Positions 1 to 10,797 of a stretch of DNA of 64,000 bases are shown here, in pieces. Origin of the DNA: Semisulcospira habei (Eukaryota; Mollusca; Gastropoda; Semisulcospiridae); assembly GCA_036245525.1 (NCBI GenBank), contig BTPG01000006.1, positions 91,902,450-91,966,449 of the forward strand. Direction: 5' to 3'. Position numbers and translations under genes: made by a program. Positions within the stretch are counted from its first letter, which is position 1. Each line of letters opens with the position of its first letter. Under the pieces are notes generated by a model that saw nothing but the letters and a program-made list of their open reading frames with translations, was not told where the DNA came from and did not search any database.

Positions 1-467
1 ATTTTTTTTATTTTTTTTTAATATAATTATGTTTTCAAGCAGTCCTCACCTGAAGTCCTTAAATGCTGTGGCAAAAAAAAAAGCATTTTCAAAATACGCT
101 CTGGAAGGCTGTACACAAAACTGTCAAAAATTTGGAAGGGCTTTTCTTTGCTGGTGTATAGTTGTGATGTCTTCATCTGTCATAATGCTGGAGCATTACA
201 TAGTACAATGGAAAATTTGTTTGAATTTTGTCTGTTGCCATATGGCAACAGACAAATTTCAACAAATTTTCTGTTGTATTATCTATATACATTTACATCA
301 TGTGTGCTATAAAAAGTTTTTTATCTCACGGCAAACATTGCTGCAGTTTCACATATCTTCTGTCATAATTCTCCATAGCAACAGACAAAATTCCAGCAAA
401 TTTTCTGTTGTACTATCCACATGCATTTCCATGATGTGTCCTATACAAAGCTCTAATCTATATGATA
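1..467. other. No gene seen; degenerate tandem duplication
   Basis: AT-rich sequence with no convincing coding frame. Two diverged copies of about 80 bp (about 245-325 and 379-455) share CAACAGACAAA and AAATTTTCTGTTGTA, spaced 134 bp apart. A short palindrome CTGTTGCCATATGGCAACAG lies at 231-250. Confidence 0.6.
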
Positions 468-693
468 TTCACCCTTTTCATCCTGATACACGCATTGCTT
501 GAAATACATTTGACTGATACAGTGATAGTTCAAGGGTGGTGCCAGATTAGCTTGTCTCCTGAGGCGCCAAGCTATTCTGGCACCACCCTTGAACTAAAAC
601 AGTTGATCTATCTCCTTGTCTGTAATGTAGCCTTCAGTTCACGGGACATGTAGGCAAATTTCACAAAATCAGGCTCAGGATGTAATGGGTTAA
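468..693. mobile_element. Family A foldback element
   Basis: The central hairpin pairs GTTCAAGGGTGGTGCCAG (from about 528) with its complement ending near 595; the loop is around CTCCTGAGG. The right end is TGTAATGGGTTAA and the left end is a decayed TTCACCCTTTTCATC. No coding capacity. The element appears non-autonomous and old. Confidence 0.75.
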
Positions 694-1442
694 GCACTTT
701 CACAGCACACTCGTGTGAATTTGGAATGAAGTTGGTCTCAATACATATATTTACTTATAAAGAGATTCAGGTTTTTTAATATAAAATATGTATTTTTTAG
801 TGTGTGTAAATGTGTATGTGGCATGAGTGGTGTTCATTTGTCACATTAAAAGTTGCAAGAGGTGTGGGCTGTGTTATTTATTTTTAATCTTATGATTTGA
901 TTTTTTTTTACTGAATTAAAAATAAATCGTCCTGAATTTCGTTATCAGCCATTGTCTTTCAGTGTACTGTTACTATTTCATATTTCTGTATGTCAGATAC
1001 TATTTGATAAATTGCTTATCTGTGTGATGTTTGTTACATTTTGTTTCTGTATTGGTTTGTTTTGTTGACATCGCTGCGGACAGGATAACATCGAACAGTC
1101 GCAACAAAGCAAAGATAGCCAGTGTCAGTGGGTTGATGTGTGTTTGCGTTTACATCGTATACTTTAAATTGTATCTGTTGGAATTCCCTGAGTTAGGCCC
1201 TAAAGTTTTCACCGTTTTTATTTTTGTACAGTATAAATTGTTTTGTAGTACAGTCCTGTAGCTGGGAGTACTTTCCAGTTGAGTTTAGCTGTGTAGTCAA
1301 ATGTCAACCAGGGGCAGGGGATCTAACTGTTTGTCTGTCCAGCGCTGTGATTCCCCTTGGTTTGAGTACAACCAACATAAATCATAATCCCAATACCTTC
1401 TGTATGAGCTGTGTATGCCCAGACCGTTTGCAGGTATACTCT
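694..1442. other. No gene or recognisable repeat
   Basis: AT-rich spacer. Short open frames exist but have no start context, splice partners or recognisable protein motif. I assign nothing here. Confidence 0.5.
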
Positions 1443-1658
1443 TTAAAACCCGTTCCGCCCCAAGGTCCCATTTCTCAAATTTTGGAGGTGTTGCCTAATG
1501 ACTATGTACCACTTGTAGGAGATGGATCGACCATGATAATTAAAAAATAGTGCCAGATTAGCTTGGTGCCTTCAGGTGCCAAGCTAATCTGGCATTACCC
1601 TTGAATTATCATGGTCAGTCAATCTCCTGCTGTAGGGACTCGGAGCTAAATGGGTTAA
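1443..1658. mobile_element. Family A foldback element (GGAGATGGATCGACC subtype)
   Basis: Ends TTAAAACCC at 1443 and AAATGGGTTAA ending 1658. The inner hairpin pairs GTGCCAGATTAGCTTGGTGCC with GGTGCCAAGCTAATCTGGCA around TTCA. The left arm has lost part of the ATAATTCAAGGG segment. Confidence 0.75.
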
Positions 1659-1676
1659 TTAGACCCACTTGGGGAG

Positions 1677-1780
1677 TACACCACAAGTACATTCCTATTC
1701 AAATGAGATGCACAAGTACATTCCTATTCAAATGAGATGCAAAGCATCTCATTTGAATAGGAATGTACTTGTGGTGTACT
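1677..1780. repeat. Hairpin with duplicated left arm
   Basis: A 30-bp left arm (CACAAGTACATTCCTATTC... ) occurs twice in direct orientation at 1681-1740, then once as its reverse complement at 1743-1774. This leaves a palindrome with one extra arm copy. Confidence 0.8.
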
Positions 1781-2068
1781 CGGCAAGAAGGTCTGTCTGG
1801 GAAGTATACCCACAGATGGTATGAGTACATCGACCTCTTCCAGTGTACCACTTTTAATTTGATGGCGAATAACTTTAATTTGTTGATTCTAATGATTAAT
1901 TTAACAGTATTAAATATATTTATTTGATGCATCTACTGTTTCTTTGAATTCACTGTATTGGTCCCTTGTGTACATCTACTTGTAAAATACAGAAAAGATT
2001 CTTTTGACAAGTGGTGTATGTGCATGCATGTTTGTATGTTTTTGTGTGATGCAGGCAAATGAAGATGT

Positions 2069-2148
2069 TTAACTCATTCGAGACGAACGGCACCTGGATA
2101 CATGGCTAAAGCCACATATCCAGATGCCGTTTGTCTTAAATGAGTTAA
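2069..2148. mobile_element. Family C short foldback element, 80 bp
   Basis: Runs from TTAACTCATTCGAGACGAAC to its imperfect complement ending ATGAGTTAA. TTAA is present at both ends and the whole element is one palindrome with loop GGCTAAAGCC. Confidence 0.8.
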
Positions 2149-2722
2149 CATACTTAACGGTATTCAGTTCAACTCAAAAGTACTTATTGTCTAACTGAAT
2201 TGGAATTTTTCTAAGCTTCACATTAAAAAAAAAAAAAAATGTGTAAAGAAACAAACCAAAAGAAATAAATCCACGAAAAATACAAAGCTTATGTACGTTT
2301 AATTAGCAGTCTATTACTATTTAACTTACAGGTAAAACATTTTTTAAAAAACACGTAACATAATGGCATCATATCATTATGACCTGCGCCATGCCTAAAT
2401 TCCAAATAAAACACGTTTTCAATGTGAAAGCCCAACGTCTTGTAAATAGTGAATGGATTGTGTCGCCTCCATATGCCCTAGCATGCTTACACTGGGGGCG
2501 GGGAGGGGGGGGGGGGGTGGAGGGGTTCCGGAACCAATTCTCTAAAATGCCCCGTTTTGGAACCAAAACCACCGCCACCCCAATCCCCCCGGGGTCCCCA
2601 TAGATATTTTGGCGAGTTTTTTTCACACACACGTTCTCCTCCCCCCCCCCCCCCCCCCCCCCCCTCCAATTTGTTCGATATCGTGGTGAGAGTCTTCACA
2701 CATGCGCTTTCTCTCTCTCTCT
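2149..2722. other. No gene; homopolymer-rich spacer
   Basis: Contains an A-run (2225-2239), a G-rich tract (about 2494-2523), a C-run (2640-2664) and a short CT tract just before the retroelement at 2723. The overlapping open frames here are products of these low-complexity runs. Confidence 0.6.
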
Positions 2723-3107
2723 CCCCCCACCCGGGTCTGCCCTGGGGGACTTGGGTGGGGTTAACTACTTTTTAGTTTTAGGGTCATCCTGGTCAGCCCC
2801 ACAGGGTGGGTTTTCCCCTCTATTCTGGGGCATGTTTTTCTGTCTACCCTTGGTCCATTCACCTGTATTGTCTTTTTAAAACTCAACCAACTGTCTGCAC
2901 TGCCTGTAGCTCTTGATATTGGATGTGTGTTGCTAAATGGTCTTGGCTTTATTTAGGCCCCATGGCATAGGTTTATTTAACGTATTGGACCGGTTGGCGA
3001 CATACATTCAATATTCTGTTCATTTGTTGTTTTTTTTTCACAAGCAGTGCAGGCACGTCCTGAGAAAGCCTTGTTGCTGTCGGGACGTTAAGCAATGTAC
3101 AATCAAT

Positions 3108-3111
<4 letters not shown>
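2723..3111 (+). mobile_element. SINE-like element with AATCAATCAAT tail, copy 1
   Basis: About 389 bp matching the unit at 27244-27630 along its whole length, including the same 5' start (CCCCCACC-GGGTCTGCCC) and the same 3' end (GGGACGTTAAGCAATGTAC followed by AATCAATCAAT). Two copies with identical ends indicate a defined non-autonomous unit rather than random LINE truncation. I do not see pol III A/B boxes, so a tRNA origin is not supported. It is inserted between CT tracts. Confidence 0.75.
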
Positions 3112-3198
<87 letters not shown>

Positions 3199-3220
3199 CT
3201 TTCCTTCCCTCCCCAGTTGT

Positions 3221-3258
<38 letters not shown>

Positions 3259-3280
3259 GTGTGGGGGGGGGGGGTCCAGG
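3111..3280. repeat. (TC)n microsatellite followed by T and G runs
   Basis: About 83 bp of TC dinucleotides directly follow the retroelement tail, then a C/T-rich link, a 31-bp T run (about 3227-3257) and a G run. Apparent Ser-Leu or Arg-Glu open frames here are not genes. Confidence 0.95.
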
Positions 3281-3604
3281 AGCAAGGTCTAGCATCGGGT
3301 TGAAGATCCCAAACAAAGTTGCCTCCCCCCCCCCCACCCCTTCTCGAGGTAACTGATCCGCCCCTGTTACACCATCCAAGGAGCAGAGATGTAAAGCAAG
3401 TTGACCAGTCCCCGACAGCAAACGGCATAAGACTGACAAGACCCATGAGAGTCTATGCTTTGGCAGACGGAAGAGACTAGCTGGCAGCGAACACAAGGAG
3501 CACAGATTTTTCTTGAGCCTCTGCAGCTGGAGGGACCTATATACAAAGTCTGCTCCTCTGTCCTGATTGAAATGGCTTAGTGAGAATCTGTGATTCTGGA
3601 CCCT

Positions 3605-3814
3605 TTAACCCATATTCTGATAAACGCATTGCTTGAAATAAATTTGACTGATAGTTCAAGGGTGGTGCCAGAATAGCTTGGCGCCTGAGGCGCCAAGCTA
3701 TTCTGCGGCACCGCCCTTGAAATGAACAGTTGATCTGTCTCCTAATCTGTAATGTAGCCTTCATAGGACAATAAGTAAATTTTACAAAATCCGCCTCAGG
3801 ATGTAATGGGTTAA
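3605..3814. mobile_element. Family A foldback element, both TTAA ends kept
   Basis: Starts TTAACCCATATTCTG and ends GATGTAATGGGTTAA. The inner hairpin pairs AGTTCAAGGGTGGTGCCAG with its complement, around GGCGCCTGAGGCGCC. Closely related to the copy at 468-693. Confidence 0.85.
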
Positions 3815-4093
3815 AACCTGACCCTGAAATCTGACGAAGGTGACGTTACCGATTGGGCGCCAAGTTATTCTTGCAATACCCTTGAACTATCAGTCACATT
3901 TATTTCATGCAGTAGCTAAAGGAATGGAAAGAGTTAAACTGCAAACGAAAGCGTTCAGTTAAAGACTTGCTGACACCTCAGGCGGATAGTTCATGAGGGC
4001 AATGCAAAACATATTCTGGCACCACCCTTGATCCGTCAGTCACATTATTTTGTTTCATGCAATAGTGTAACAGGATGGAAAGTGTGAAACTCA
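3811..4093. mobile_element. Two decayed family A derivatives in tandem
   Basis: Segment 3811-3937 starts at the TTAA that ends the preceding element and keeps only a right arm (CCCTTGAACTATCAGTCACA). Segment 3934-4093 repeats the same right-half pattern (CCCTTGATCCGTCAGTCACA). Both end in GGAAAG-GT(T/G)(A/G)AAAC-like sequence. The direct junction suggests insertion of one element into the end of another. Confidence 0.55.
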
Positions 4094-4202
4094 AGATGGA
4101 AGCGTTCTACTTAAAGACTTCCTGGCCGGGGCCAGCAACAGGCATAGTGTCGCATGAGGCCCTGCAGCCTTATGCAAATATTTCACACCAACGTCCTTTG
4201 GG

Positions 4203-4256
4203 CCAGTTGCATGAGTGAGTGACCTTAGTCCTGTTAAAGCCATTAGGCAAGATGTT
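4203..4256 (+). repeat. Family E arm remnant
   Basis: CCAGTTGCATGAGTGAGTGA followed by CTTAGTCCTG resembles the left arm of the family E palindromes at 7459 and 41648. The pairing arm is absent. Confidence 0.5.
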
Positions 4257-4354
4257 TCGCAATACTTCAATGATCTTCAATATTCAAGCTGTTCAGGCGC
4301 AACCCTCGACTTGAACTGTCGTGATCGTATAATATATTTCTGTTATTTGTAGCG

Positions 4355-4550
4355 TTAACCCTTATCATTCTGAATACACCAGTGTGTGAAATAAGTTTGA
4401 CTAAAATAGTTCAAGGGTGGTGCCAGAATAGCTTGGCGCCTCTTGAATAAACGGCTGTGGTCTATATCCTTATCTGTAAGTATTATAAAGTAGCTTGCAT
4501 ATGGCAGTGTACAAATTTGAAGCTTTCAGCCTCAGTATGATATAGGTTAA
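4355..4550. mobile_element. Family A foldback element lacking its right arm
   Basis: TTAACCCTTATCATTCTGA at the left and ATATAGGTTAA at the right mark the ends. The inner left arm AGTTCAAGGGTGGTGCCAG is intact, but the complementary arm is deleted after GGCGCC. Confidence 0.7.
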
Positions 4551-4565
4551 TATAGTGATATTGTA

Positions 4566-6060
4566 CTAATGGTCGAAACGTAACAGCCACTTTTTATCGC
4601 AGACGCACCGACAACACCACACAAATAATGTAACAATTACTTGGAGTCAGTCGCAGTACTTTGATAATTTAAGTTCAGTAACAATTTCATTTACGTTTTG
4701 AGTAAATCAAACAATTGTAACAACAGCAGTACGTTAGACTGTTCACCCACCCTTCATTTGGAAAGTCACACAAGACAGGTCCAGTCAGTAGCGAGTGTAC
4801 CCACCGTTTGCAGTGCGAAGCATTCAATACAGCGTTGACGCATGGAGTTCACCAGGGTTCGGAGAACATGTGGGATCGCTTCCCACTCTTGATGCAGGAA
4901 CTTAGTCAGATGGGGGACGCCTTGAGGTGGGGGTTGGTTGTTGACTACACGTTGCCCCAGCACGTCCCAGATGTGCTCGATGGGAGCCAGATCAGGTGAA
5001 CGAGCTGGCCACTCCATCCTCATGATGCCCCGTTGCTCAAGGTACTCGTCCACCACACGGGTGCGATGAGATAGAGCGTTGTCGTCATGCAGAACAGTAT
5101 TGTCGCCTATGGCCGGCTTGGAGAGCTGGCTGGATGAGGGGCTGCACAATCTCGTCCCGATAGCACAGTCCAGTCAGGGTGCCTCGGATGACGTGGAGGG
5201 GGTCCTGCCTTCCCTGCTGAAGATTGCCCAGACCATGACTGAGCCTCCTTCGTACCGATCCACCTCTTGGACGCAACCATCCGTGAATCGCTCGCCCTCG
5301 CGTCCCCAGATCCTCACCCTGCCGTTGATGAAGGACACTGTGAACCGTGACTCATCAGTAAACAGAACCTCAGTCCACTGGAGTCTGTTCCACCTCATGT
5401 TGACGACACCAGGCAACCAGGGCTCTGCGATGAGCTGGAGTGGGGTATTCTCACTGCTGCTCTGCATGAAGCCAGGCCAATTTCGCGCAGACGTCGGCAG
5501 ACTGTGCTTCTGCTGACGTTAACGTTTGCAGCTTGCATCGGTTGACGTCGCATAGTGGTTGACGTGACAGTTCGGTCGCGCAGAGCCGTCACACAGAGGT
5601 ATCTGTCATCCCTTCTGCTGGTGCAGCGCGGGCGTCCTGAGCAGGGTCGTCGTTCTGCCCTTCCAGTTTCTTGGAATCGTGCCAGCAGCCTCTTGATCAC
5701 TGCCTTTATGGGACACCCCAAGACGTCTCCCAACTTCTCATCTGGAAATTCCATCCTGCAGTGTTCACGACTGACCCCTTTAGCACGTGCATCACGACTT
5801 TACCGAATTTTACCACCTGCCTGTCTTTGGTACGCTTGCCAATATCGCACAGCTTTTCACAAAAACTGACGATGTTTCACGTGCATTTGACACGTTCGTG
5901 GAAATTGATGAATTTTTGGCTATTGTTCCCTGTACAGTGGACTGTCTAAGGTCAACTTTTAACCCATTTGGATTGAAAGAACATTGTATTTTATTAGCGT
6001 ACTTGCGACGATAAACAATGACACAAAAACGTGGGGTGGCCCTTAAGTTTTGACCATTAG
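4566..6060 (-). mobile_element. Tc1/mariner-type DNA transposon, about 1.5 kb
   Basis: Terminal inverted repeats are visible: CTAATGGTCGAAACGTAA at 4566 pairs with TTAAGTTTTGACCATTAG ending at 6060. Each end is flanked by TA (4564-4565 and 6061-6062), the classic Tc1/mariner target duplication. The 1,495-bp length fits the superfamily. The transposase is read on the minus strand and is broken, so the copy is probably immobile. The ends are well preserved although the gene is not. Confidence 0.9.
4766..5754 (-). pseudogene. Broken Tc1-like DDE transposase
   Basis: Family knowledge: Tc1 transposases carry paired helix-turn-helix domains and a DD34E catalytic core that cuts and pastes the element at TA sites. 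Seen here on the minus strand: a GRPR-type motif (GRAERRPCSGRPR), the second helix region (VSRSTVCRRLREIGL), the first catalytic Asp in LFTDESRF, the second in VLHDDNALSHRT, and the Glu in SPDLAPIEHIWDVLG. These pieces lie in at least three changes of reading frame between 5754 and 4766, so no single protein can be made. Lengths and order match one complete ancestral gene. Confidence 0.88.
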
Positions 6061-6439
6061 TATAGTTGTAATTGTAGTAATATGTCTAGTGTTACTGTTA
6101 CAGCTGGTGAAAGGAAAAGATTGGAGGAAAATGGTCGCTGCAGTTAAGTAGGGCAACACAACTGCCATAGAAATGACCAACGACATCGTCAAGACTATCA
6201 GTCTTCCGACCCAGAGTGGATGATGCATCGTCATCCTGTCAGCAACTTCCGACAAATCTTACTGCGCAAGAACTCAGTGGAAACCGGTTTAGCAAACACG
6301 GTGATCAGTTTAGAAACGGTCGCTTGTCAATCAGTGTAAGCGGCTTTACACACTGAGCCCGAAAATAGATATTTTGCACAACAACAGGGAGTTGTTTCTC
6401 TGTTTTGGGAGCCGTTCTCCTGACAACACACCAGTTCAA
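6061..6439. other. No gene seen
   Basis: Spacer between the Tc1 element and a family A remnant. I see no coding frame with recognisable motifs. Confidence 0.5.
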
Positions 6440-6492
6440 GAGAGAGATCGACCATGATAGTTCAAGGGCGGTGCCAGAATAGCTTGACGCCT
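6440..6492. mobile_element. Family A left-arm remnant
   Basis: GAGATCGACCATGATAGTTC continuing as AAGGGCGGTGCCAGAATAGC matches the left inner arm of family A. No complementary arm follows. Confidence 0.65.
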
Positions 6493-6699
6493 TACACGCT
6501 TGGAAGTCACCTTTTTGGTCTGGATTTAGGAATTTTGTATGCAAACATTTTAGACCATTTCGTTGGTGTGAAATATTTGCGTAAGGTCAAGAAATTTAAA
6601 GCTTGTGTGTTTCTTCGCAAATCACACGGAAGAATGAACAAAATATGCACTTTTAAAAAAATCAGCCCGGATCTGAGCAATGACAATTTAGCCCATCGA

Positions 6700-6779
6700 G
6701 TCCTGATGTTAAAAAAGGCAAAGCAAATACTGTCAACACCTTGTTAACAGTATTTGTTCTGCCTTTTTGACATCAAGAC
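6700..6779. repeat. Imperfect hairpin
   Basis: GTCCTGATGTTAAAAAAGGC pairs with GCCTTTTTGACATCAAGAC, and CAAATACTGT pairs with ACAGTATTTG. The arms are about 37 bp with a short CAACACCTTG loop. No TTAA or TA ends were identified. Confidence 0.75.
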
Positions 6780-7009
6780 CGGTCTGTGCTTGAAATAAGT
6801 GTAGGTGTACTTAACTAAATTACAAATACGACAAAACCGAGTGACAACGGGCAACAAGGACTGAGCAGCTGTATCGAGTTATTGGCTAAATGCATCTGTC
6901 TCGCAGCATCATTCACCTCTGACACTGAAATTACAGCTAGATATGGGGCCACCACGTTGGTTCAAGGGAGGTGCCAGACTAGTTTTAAATCGATCTGCTC
7001 CATGGCGGG

Positions 7010-7185
7010 CTTTGATTGCTAAAATTAGCCGACACTGCTGGTGGTTATCAATGTTGCCTTTGCTTTCTATCCTTCTTTTCACAATCCATGATAGTAAGCA
7101 CATGTACCAGAGGTTTCCCACTGCCTTTTGAACGTAACGGAAGGAACTCTCCTGCGTACAAAGGAGAAGAAGAGCAGGAAAGTTT
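7010..7185 (-). repeat. Dispersed repeat H, minus copy
   Basis: The segment with CTCTCCTGCGTACAAAGGAG and CCACTGCCTT reads, as reverse complement, like 32180-32330 (GTACGCAGGAGAGTTTCCTC ... GAAGGCAGTGG ... AACATTGATAAC). A shorter related stretch lies at 17210-17250. Confidence 0.55.
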
Positions 7186-7233
7186 GTAATTTTACGACAT
7201 TAAACTTCATTGTCCTTAGAACTTTCAATTTAT

Positions 7234-7296
7234 GAAGGTTAGTTAGTTACTTGGGTTTAACGCCGAGCAGGCGACTAAGGCCATCTTACGGCGGAA
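7234..7296 (-). mobile_element. Retroelement 3' tail fragment
   Basis: Read on the minus strand it is GATGGCCTTAGTCGCCTGCT then CGGCGTTAAACCCAAGTAACTAACTAAC. The same tail is found at 11500-11562 and 43401-43505, and a similar terminus ends the SINE at 7637-7963. Confidence 0.7.
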
Positions 7297-7458
7297 TTTA
7301 TGAAGGAGATATTGTTCTGTTAACCTTTTCCTGTCTGGAGTAGGTCGCTTTAAATCTTTCTTTTTTTAATGCAGAAGACAACTCGCAAGAATGCAGGAAA
7401 TGGCTAACTCGATTATTTCAGTTGTTCAACGCCACCCAACTTGCCTGCAGACCATCGG

Positions 7459-7600
7459 CCATTTGCTTGAGTGAGCTTAGTCCTGCGCCCACCACTAAGC
7501 AAGGTTCTCCGCTATAGCGGGGTGAGTGTTGTGGCGCTATAGCGGAGCACCTTGCTTAGTGGCTGGCGCGGGACTAAGCCCACTCATGCAACTGTTCCCA
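7459..7600. mobile_element. Family E foldback element
   Basis: The arms AGTGAGCTTAGTCCTGCGCC and GGCGCGGGACTAAGCCCACT pair, with inner CACTAAGCAAGGT/ACCTTGCTTAGTG and CCGCTATAGCGG at the centre. There are no TTAA ends. The copy carries a small extra segment in the loop. Confidence 0.8.
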
Positions 7601-7636
7601 GCTGCCGCGACAGATCAAATAAGCCTAACTGAGCTT

Positions 7637-7963
7637 GCGCCTTGACGTCTAGTTAGTTAGTTCGTTCGGGTTTAACGTCCACAGCACCGAGGTGATCATG
7701 GACGGCCCTGACGGGCGGGTGATGGGGGACAGGGAAATCTATTGCCTATGGAGTACGACCTGAACACTGATCAACTCAGGCGCACTCCAACTGTGCCACT
7801 TTGATTTACCAGGTCCTTTCAACGGAAATGCTATTGAACAAATCCGTTTTCCACCCTGGATTGTGAGTCCAGCTACCGGGACCAGGACGGGATTCGAACC
7901 CACGACCCGGCGATTCCCTTCGCTCTCCTGCTCCGACGTTTAACCGCCTGAGCTATGTCGGAC
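7637..7963 (-). mobile_element. tRNA-derived SINE, minus strand
   Basis: The minus strand begins GTCCGACATAGCTCAGGCGG (box A-like) and has GTGGGTTCGAATCCCG (box B) about 60 bases on, as in a tRNA head. A non-tRNA body of about 230 bp follows, then the end GACGTTAAACCCGAACGAAC with TAAC repeats. Box A/B spacing and the long body argue for a SINE rather than a working tRNA gene. Confidence 0.85.
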
Positions 7964-8056
7964 TCTCTTGACGTCTAGCGGGACGGACAACGTATACCGT
8001 AATCGCTCGATCATTCCGCCTTCAGCCTGAGGTTTCACGGCAGCAAACCCAATCAG

Positions 8057-8122
8057 CAAGTGGCAGAGACTCTCTTGAGCCCCCCGCAATGCGGGGGATC
8101 ATGAGGATCTGTGCCACTTGCA
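8057..8122. mobile_element. Family B hairpin core, outer ends lost
   Basis: AAGTGGCAGAGACTCTCTTG then AGCCCCCCGC pairs with GCGGGGGATCATGAGGATCT then GTGCCACTT. The core matches family B, but no TTAA-bounded termini were found. Confidence 0.6.
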
Positions 8123-8416
8123 GAAGAAATCCGTTCGCCTGACGACGTAAGTTCAGAAGAAAGATGTCTGAAGACAAGAGACGAGAGACTGCAGCGATTT
8201 GAAGCGACACTGCTCAGTCCAGTTGATTGATCTGCTGTGTTGGGAGTCTGTCGTTCCCTCCACCGAGTCACTAGGCCAGCGTGATCACATCATCCTCTCT
8301 CACAGCCTCGCGCATCTACGGATTTCTTGTGACAATGCTAATTCTTTCAATTGACCGTAGAGGTTCGGAAATCACTAGAAGTAGGCCAAAATTTGCTCGA
8401 GATTGACGCAATAAAA

Positions 8417-8478
8417 GGGATTAAAAATTCGGACAAACATGGCGATATCGCATGTTTGTCAGTCCGAGCTTTTAATCC
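8417..8478. repeat. Perfect-looking small hairpin
   Basis: GGATTAAAAATTCGGAC then AAACATGGCGATA pairs with TATCGCATGTTTGTCAGTCC then GAGCTTTTAATCC. The arms are about 30 bp and almost fully complementary. Confidence 0.8.
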
Positions 8479-8623
8479 ACTGTTTTCGTTGAAACACGCG
8501 CCTTTTTTTCCCGAACAACATCTATTGTCACGAAATTAGTCCACAAACTTCGTTGCAACATGGCTCCAACAAAACTGACTTTTGTCACGAACACATGCTC
8601 TGAGGCTCCAAGGAGTCAAAACT

Positions 8624-8627
<4 letters not shown>

Positions 8628-8689
<62 letters not shown>

Positions 8690-8842
8690 GGTGACAAGCT
8701 ACACACAGGCGCGCGTGTGTGTGCGGGTAAGAGAGAGATTTTGTGTACCTTATTTTGTTTTGTAGTGTGTAGCAAGGACAAGAATGAAAACAGGTCTGCG
8801 CACCTATTCTTTTATCCTTTGAAAATAAAGTTTCATTTTATT

Positions 8843-8921
<79 letters not shown>
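8628..8921. repeat. (CT)n and (CA)n microsatellites
   Basis: (CT)n runs about 8628-8686. A second CT/CA compound runs about 8843-8920, directly after AAATAAAGTTTCATT, which looks like a retroelement or transcript tail. The same word precedes the CT tract at 44900. Confidence 0.95.
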
Positions 8922-8928
<7 letters not shown>

Positions 8929-9269
8929 GTACACAGAGGGAGAGAGAGAGAGACATGCGCACACTTTTTACTTTTTTGTCTGCGTGTGCGCTGCTTCACT
9001 TGACATTCCATTGAATATTAAATGAATAAATTAATCACAAGTCTGTATATTACTATAATAGTAATATACTGCTGATTACATTCGTAATGTGAAGTGTTGC
9101 CATTTCTTGTAAAAGAACTTTGGCGTAATGTCACAGTATCTGTACGTCATGACACCTGTATAGCATCCCCCTCAAACCCCCCAGGCCCCCACCCCCAACC
9201 CCCACCCCCACCCCCACGCCCGAACCTATTCCCACGTTCCCTAAACGTTCTCGACCCAAACGTCATCAA

Positions 9270-9432
9270 ATAACCCATTCAGCCCCGACGCACTACAGCA
9301 GGAGATGGGTCGGCGATAATCTGGCACTACCCTTGAATTATCTTGGTCGGTCCATCTCCTGCAACAGGTGCGTAGTCGTTAGATTACACCTCCAAAATTT
9401 GGGAAATACGTGCGTCGGGCTGAATGAGTTAA
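9270..9432. mobile_element. Family A foldback element, internally deleted
   Basis: Ends TAACCCATTCAGCCCCGACG and CGTCGGGCTGAATGAGTTAA form a clear terminal inverted repeat. The left inner arm is largely missing while GGCACTACCCTTGAATTATC is retained. Confidence 0.8.
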
Positions 9433-9563
9433 GTGAAGAAGAATGTTTATCAAAACTAAAGCCCCATCCCATATCAAGTTAGTCCCTTCTCTCATCGCCG
9501 GCCTTTCGTCGCTTGGGTTCAGTGTACGGCAGCTGGGCCAACTAAACTATGGACCCGTGAGAG

Positions 9564-9629
9564 CAAGAGACATAGATTCTCATGAGCCCCTGCAGTCGCA
9601 GGGGCTCATGAGAATTTATGCCTCTTGCT
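9564..9629. mobile_element. Family B hairpin core
   Basis: AAGAGACATAGATTCTCATG then AGCCCCTGC pairs with GCAGGGGCTCATGAGAATTT then ATGCCTCTTGC. No TTAA ends were recognised near it. Confidence 0.75.
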
Positions 9630-9774
9630 GGCACAAGACTCAGAATCTGCGCCTCGGTTTTTGAGTGATCACTAGCATGTATGTCGAGCTGAGTGCAGAA
9701 CAGATGCTAAGAGTCAGTAAAAGCAGTATAAACACAGACAATTAATTTTAGTCTGGTAATGAACTCGCTTAGGG

Positions 9775-9860
9775 CGCTCGGAATCAATAGCTGCGGAAGC
9801 GTCGTATCGCGTTGCCACCGGCAATGCTATACGACGCTTTCGCAACTATTGATGCGTTAC
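9775..9860. repeat. Imperfect hairpin
   Basis: GCGCTCGGAATCAATAGCTG then CGGAAGCGTCGTAT pairs with ATACGACGCTTTCGCAACTA then TTGATGCGTTACGC. The loop is around GTTGCCACCGGCAATGC. Confidence 0.75.
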
Positions 9861-10189
9861 GCCTTGAATGAGTCGCTGATTCTGAAGGCAACATCCAGTT
9901 GCAAGTCCTTGTTTTATAAATCCTTCATTTCGTTTTGCCTCTCTTCTTATATCGGATTCTAAATTGGTCTGACTTAATTGAGTCAGTTCTCTCTCTCTCT
10001 CTTTTTCTAAGTTTTCCTTATATTTAACGTAAGTTTTCTTCATTTAAAAAAAATATATATATTATTATTTTTTTCTGTTTGAGCCGGTGTGGAGGTGAGA
10101 TGGTTGACTGAATGTGCGTCATCTTGAAAGTGCGTCATCTTCTCATCACAATCAAGTCACACGTCCACTCTCTGAATTCTTAACCCATT

Positions 10190-10355
10190 TAGCCCCGACG
10201 CACTATAAAAGGAGATGGATCGACCATGATAAATTTAAGGGAAGTGCGGCCGGATTAGCTTGGCGCCGACAGGCGCCAAGCCTAATCTGGCCCTACCCTT
10301 GAATTATCATGATCGACCTCCATCTCCTGCAACTGGTCGTTGGATGATGGGTTAA
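10190..10355. mobile_element. Family A foldback element, near full length
   Basis: TTAACCCATTTAGCCCCGAC at the left and GGATGATGGGTTAA at the right. The inner arms include GGAGATGGATCGACCATGAT and its complement ATCATGATCGACCTCCATCTCC. The centre is GGCGCCGACAGGCGCC. Confidence 0.85.
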
Positions 10356-10739
10356 ACAGTCGGCTACGGTGAAAAAATGATTATCCTCTTCACTACCACT
10401 TCAGTGTCACCACAACTGAAGAGGCGTTTCTAGAAGCGAGGAAACACCAGAGCACCCGGCCTGTCCAAGAAGAATGGATACATTGACAAATTGGCGCCAG
10501 GAAGTCAAACAGAAAGCCATGAGGCCCCTGCCACCTGGTGCATACAGTTCAACTTGGTATGCCTCTTGCAGTTCTGGGGCGGATCGAATACTTCCTTCAG
10601 GGTGGTGGGTGGGAAGGTTCAAACTTTTTGTGTGGGACGGAAAGTGCCCAGAGGCTAGACCTTGCTCTCACTAAACGAGACCAGAGGGTTGATTGTCAGT
10701 GCTTGTAATTTAGAAGAACTTGAACTAGGAAAAGTAGGA

Positions 10740-10797
10740 AAAAGCACTGTCAGGGGAGAGAATTGTGCACAATTCTCTCCCCTGACAATGCTTTTAC
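10740..10797. repeat. Near-perfect 28-bp-arm palindrome
   Basis: AAAGCACTGTCAGGGGAGAG then AATTGTG meets CACAATTCTCTCCCCTGACA then ATGCTTT with no spacer. The right arm and following 40 bp recur at about 45286-45335 (TTCTCTCCCCTCACAGTGC), so it is dispersed. Confidence 0.85.

Noticed and set aside
3107..3496. Arg-Glu, Ser-Leu, His-Thr and Val-Cys frames at 3.1, 8.6, 12.9, 16.5, 28.8 and 44.7-45.0 kb
   Set aside because: Dinucleotide microsatellites read as protein.
7860..7963. Functional tRNA gene
   Set aside because: Box A/B-like words belong to a SINE with a 230-bp body and tail; the acceptor stem does not close.
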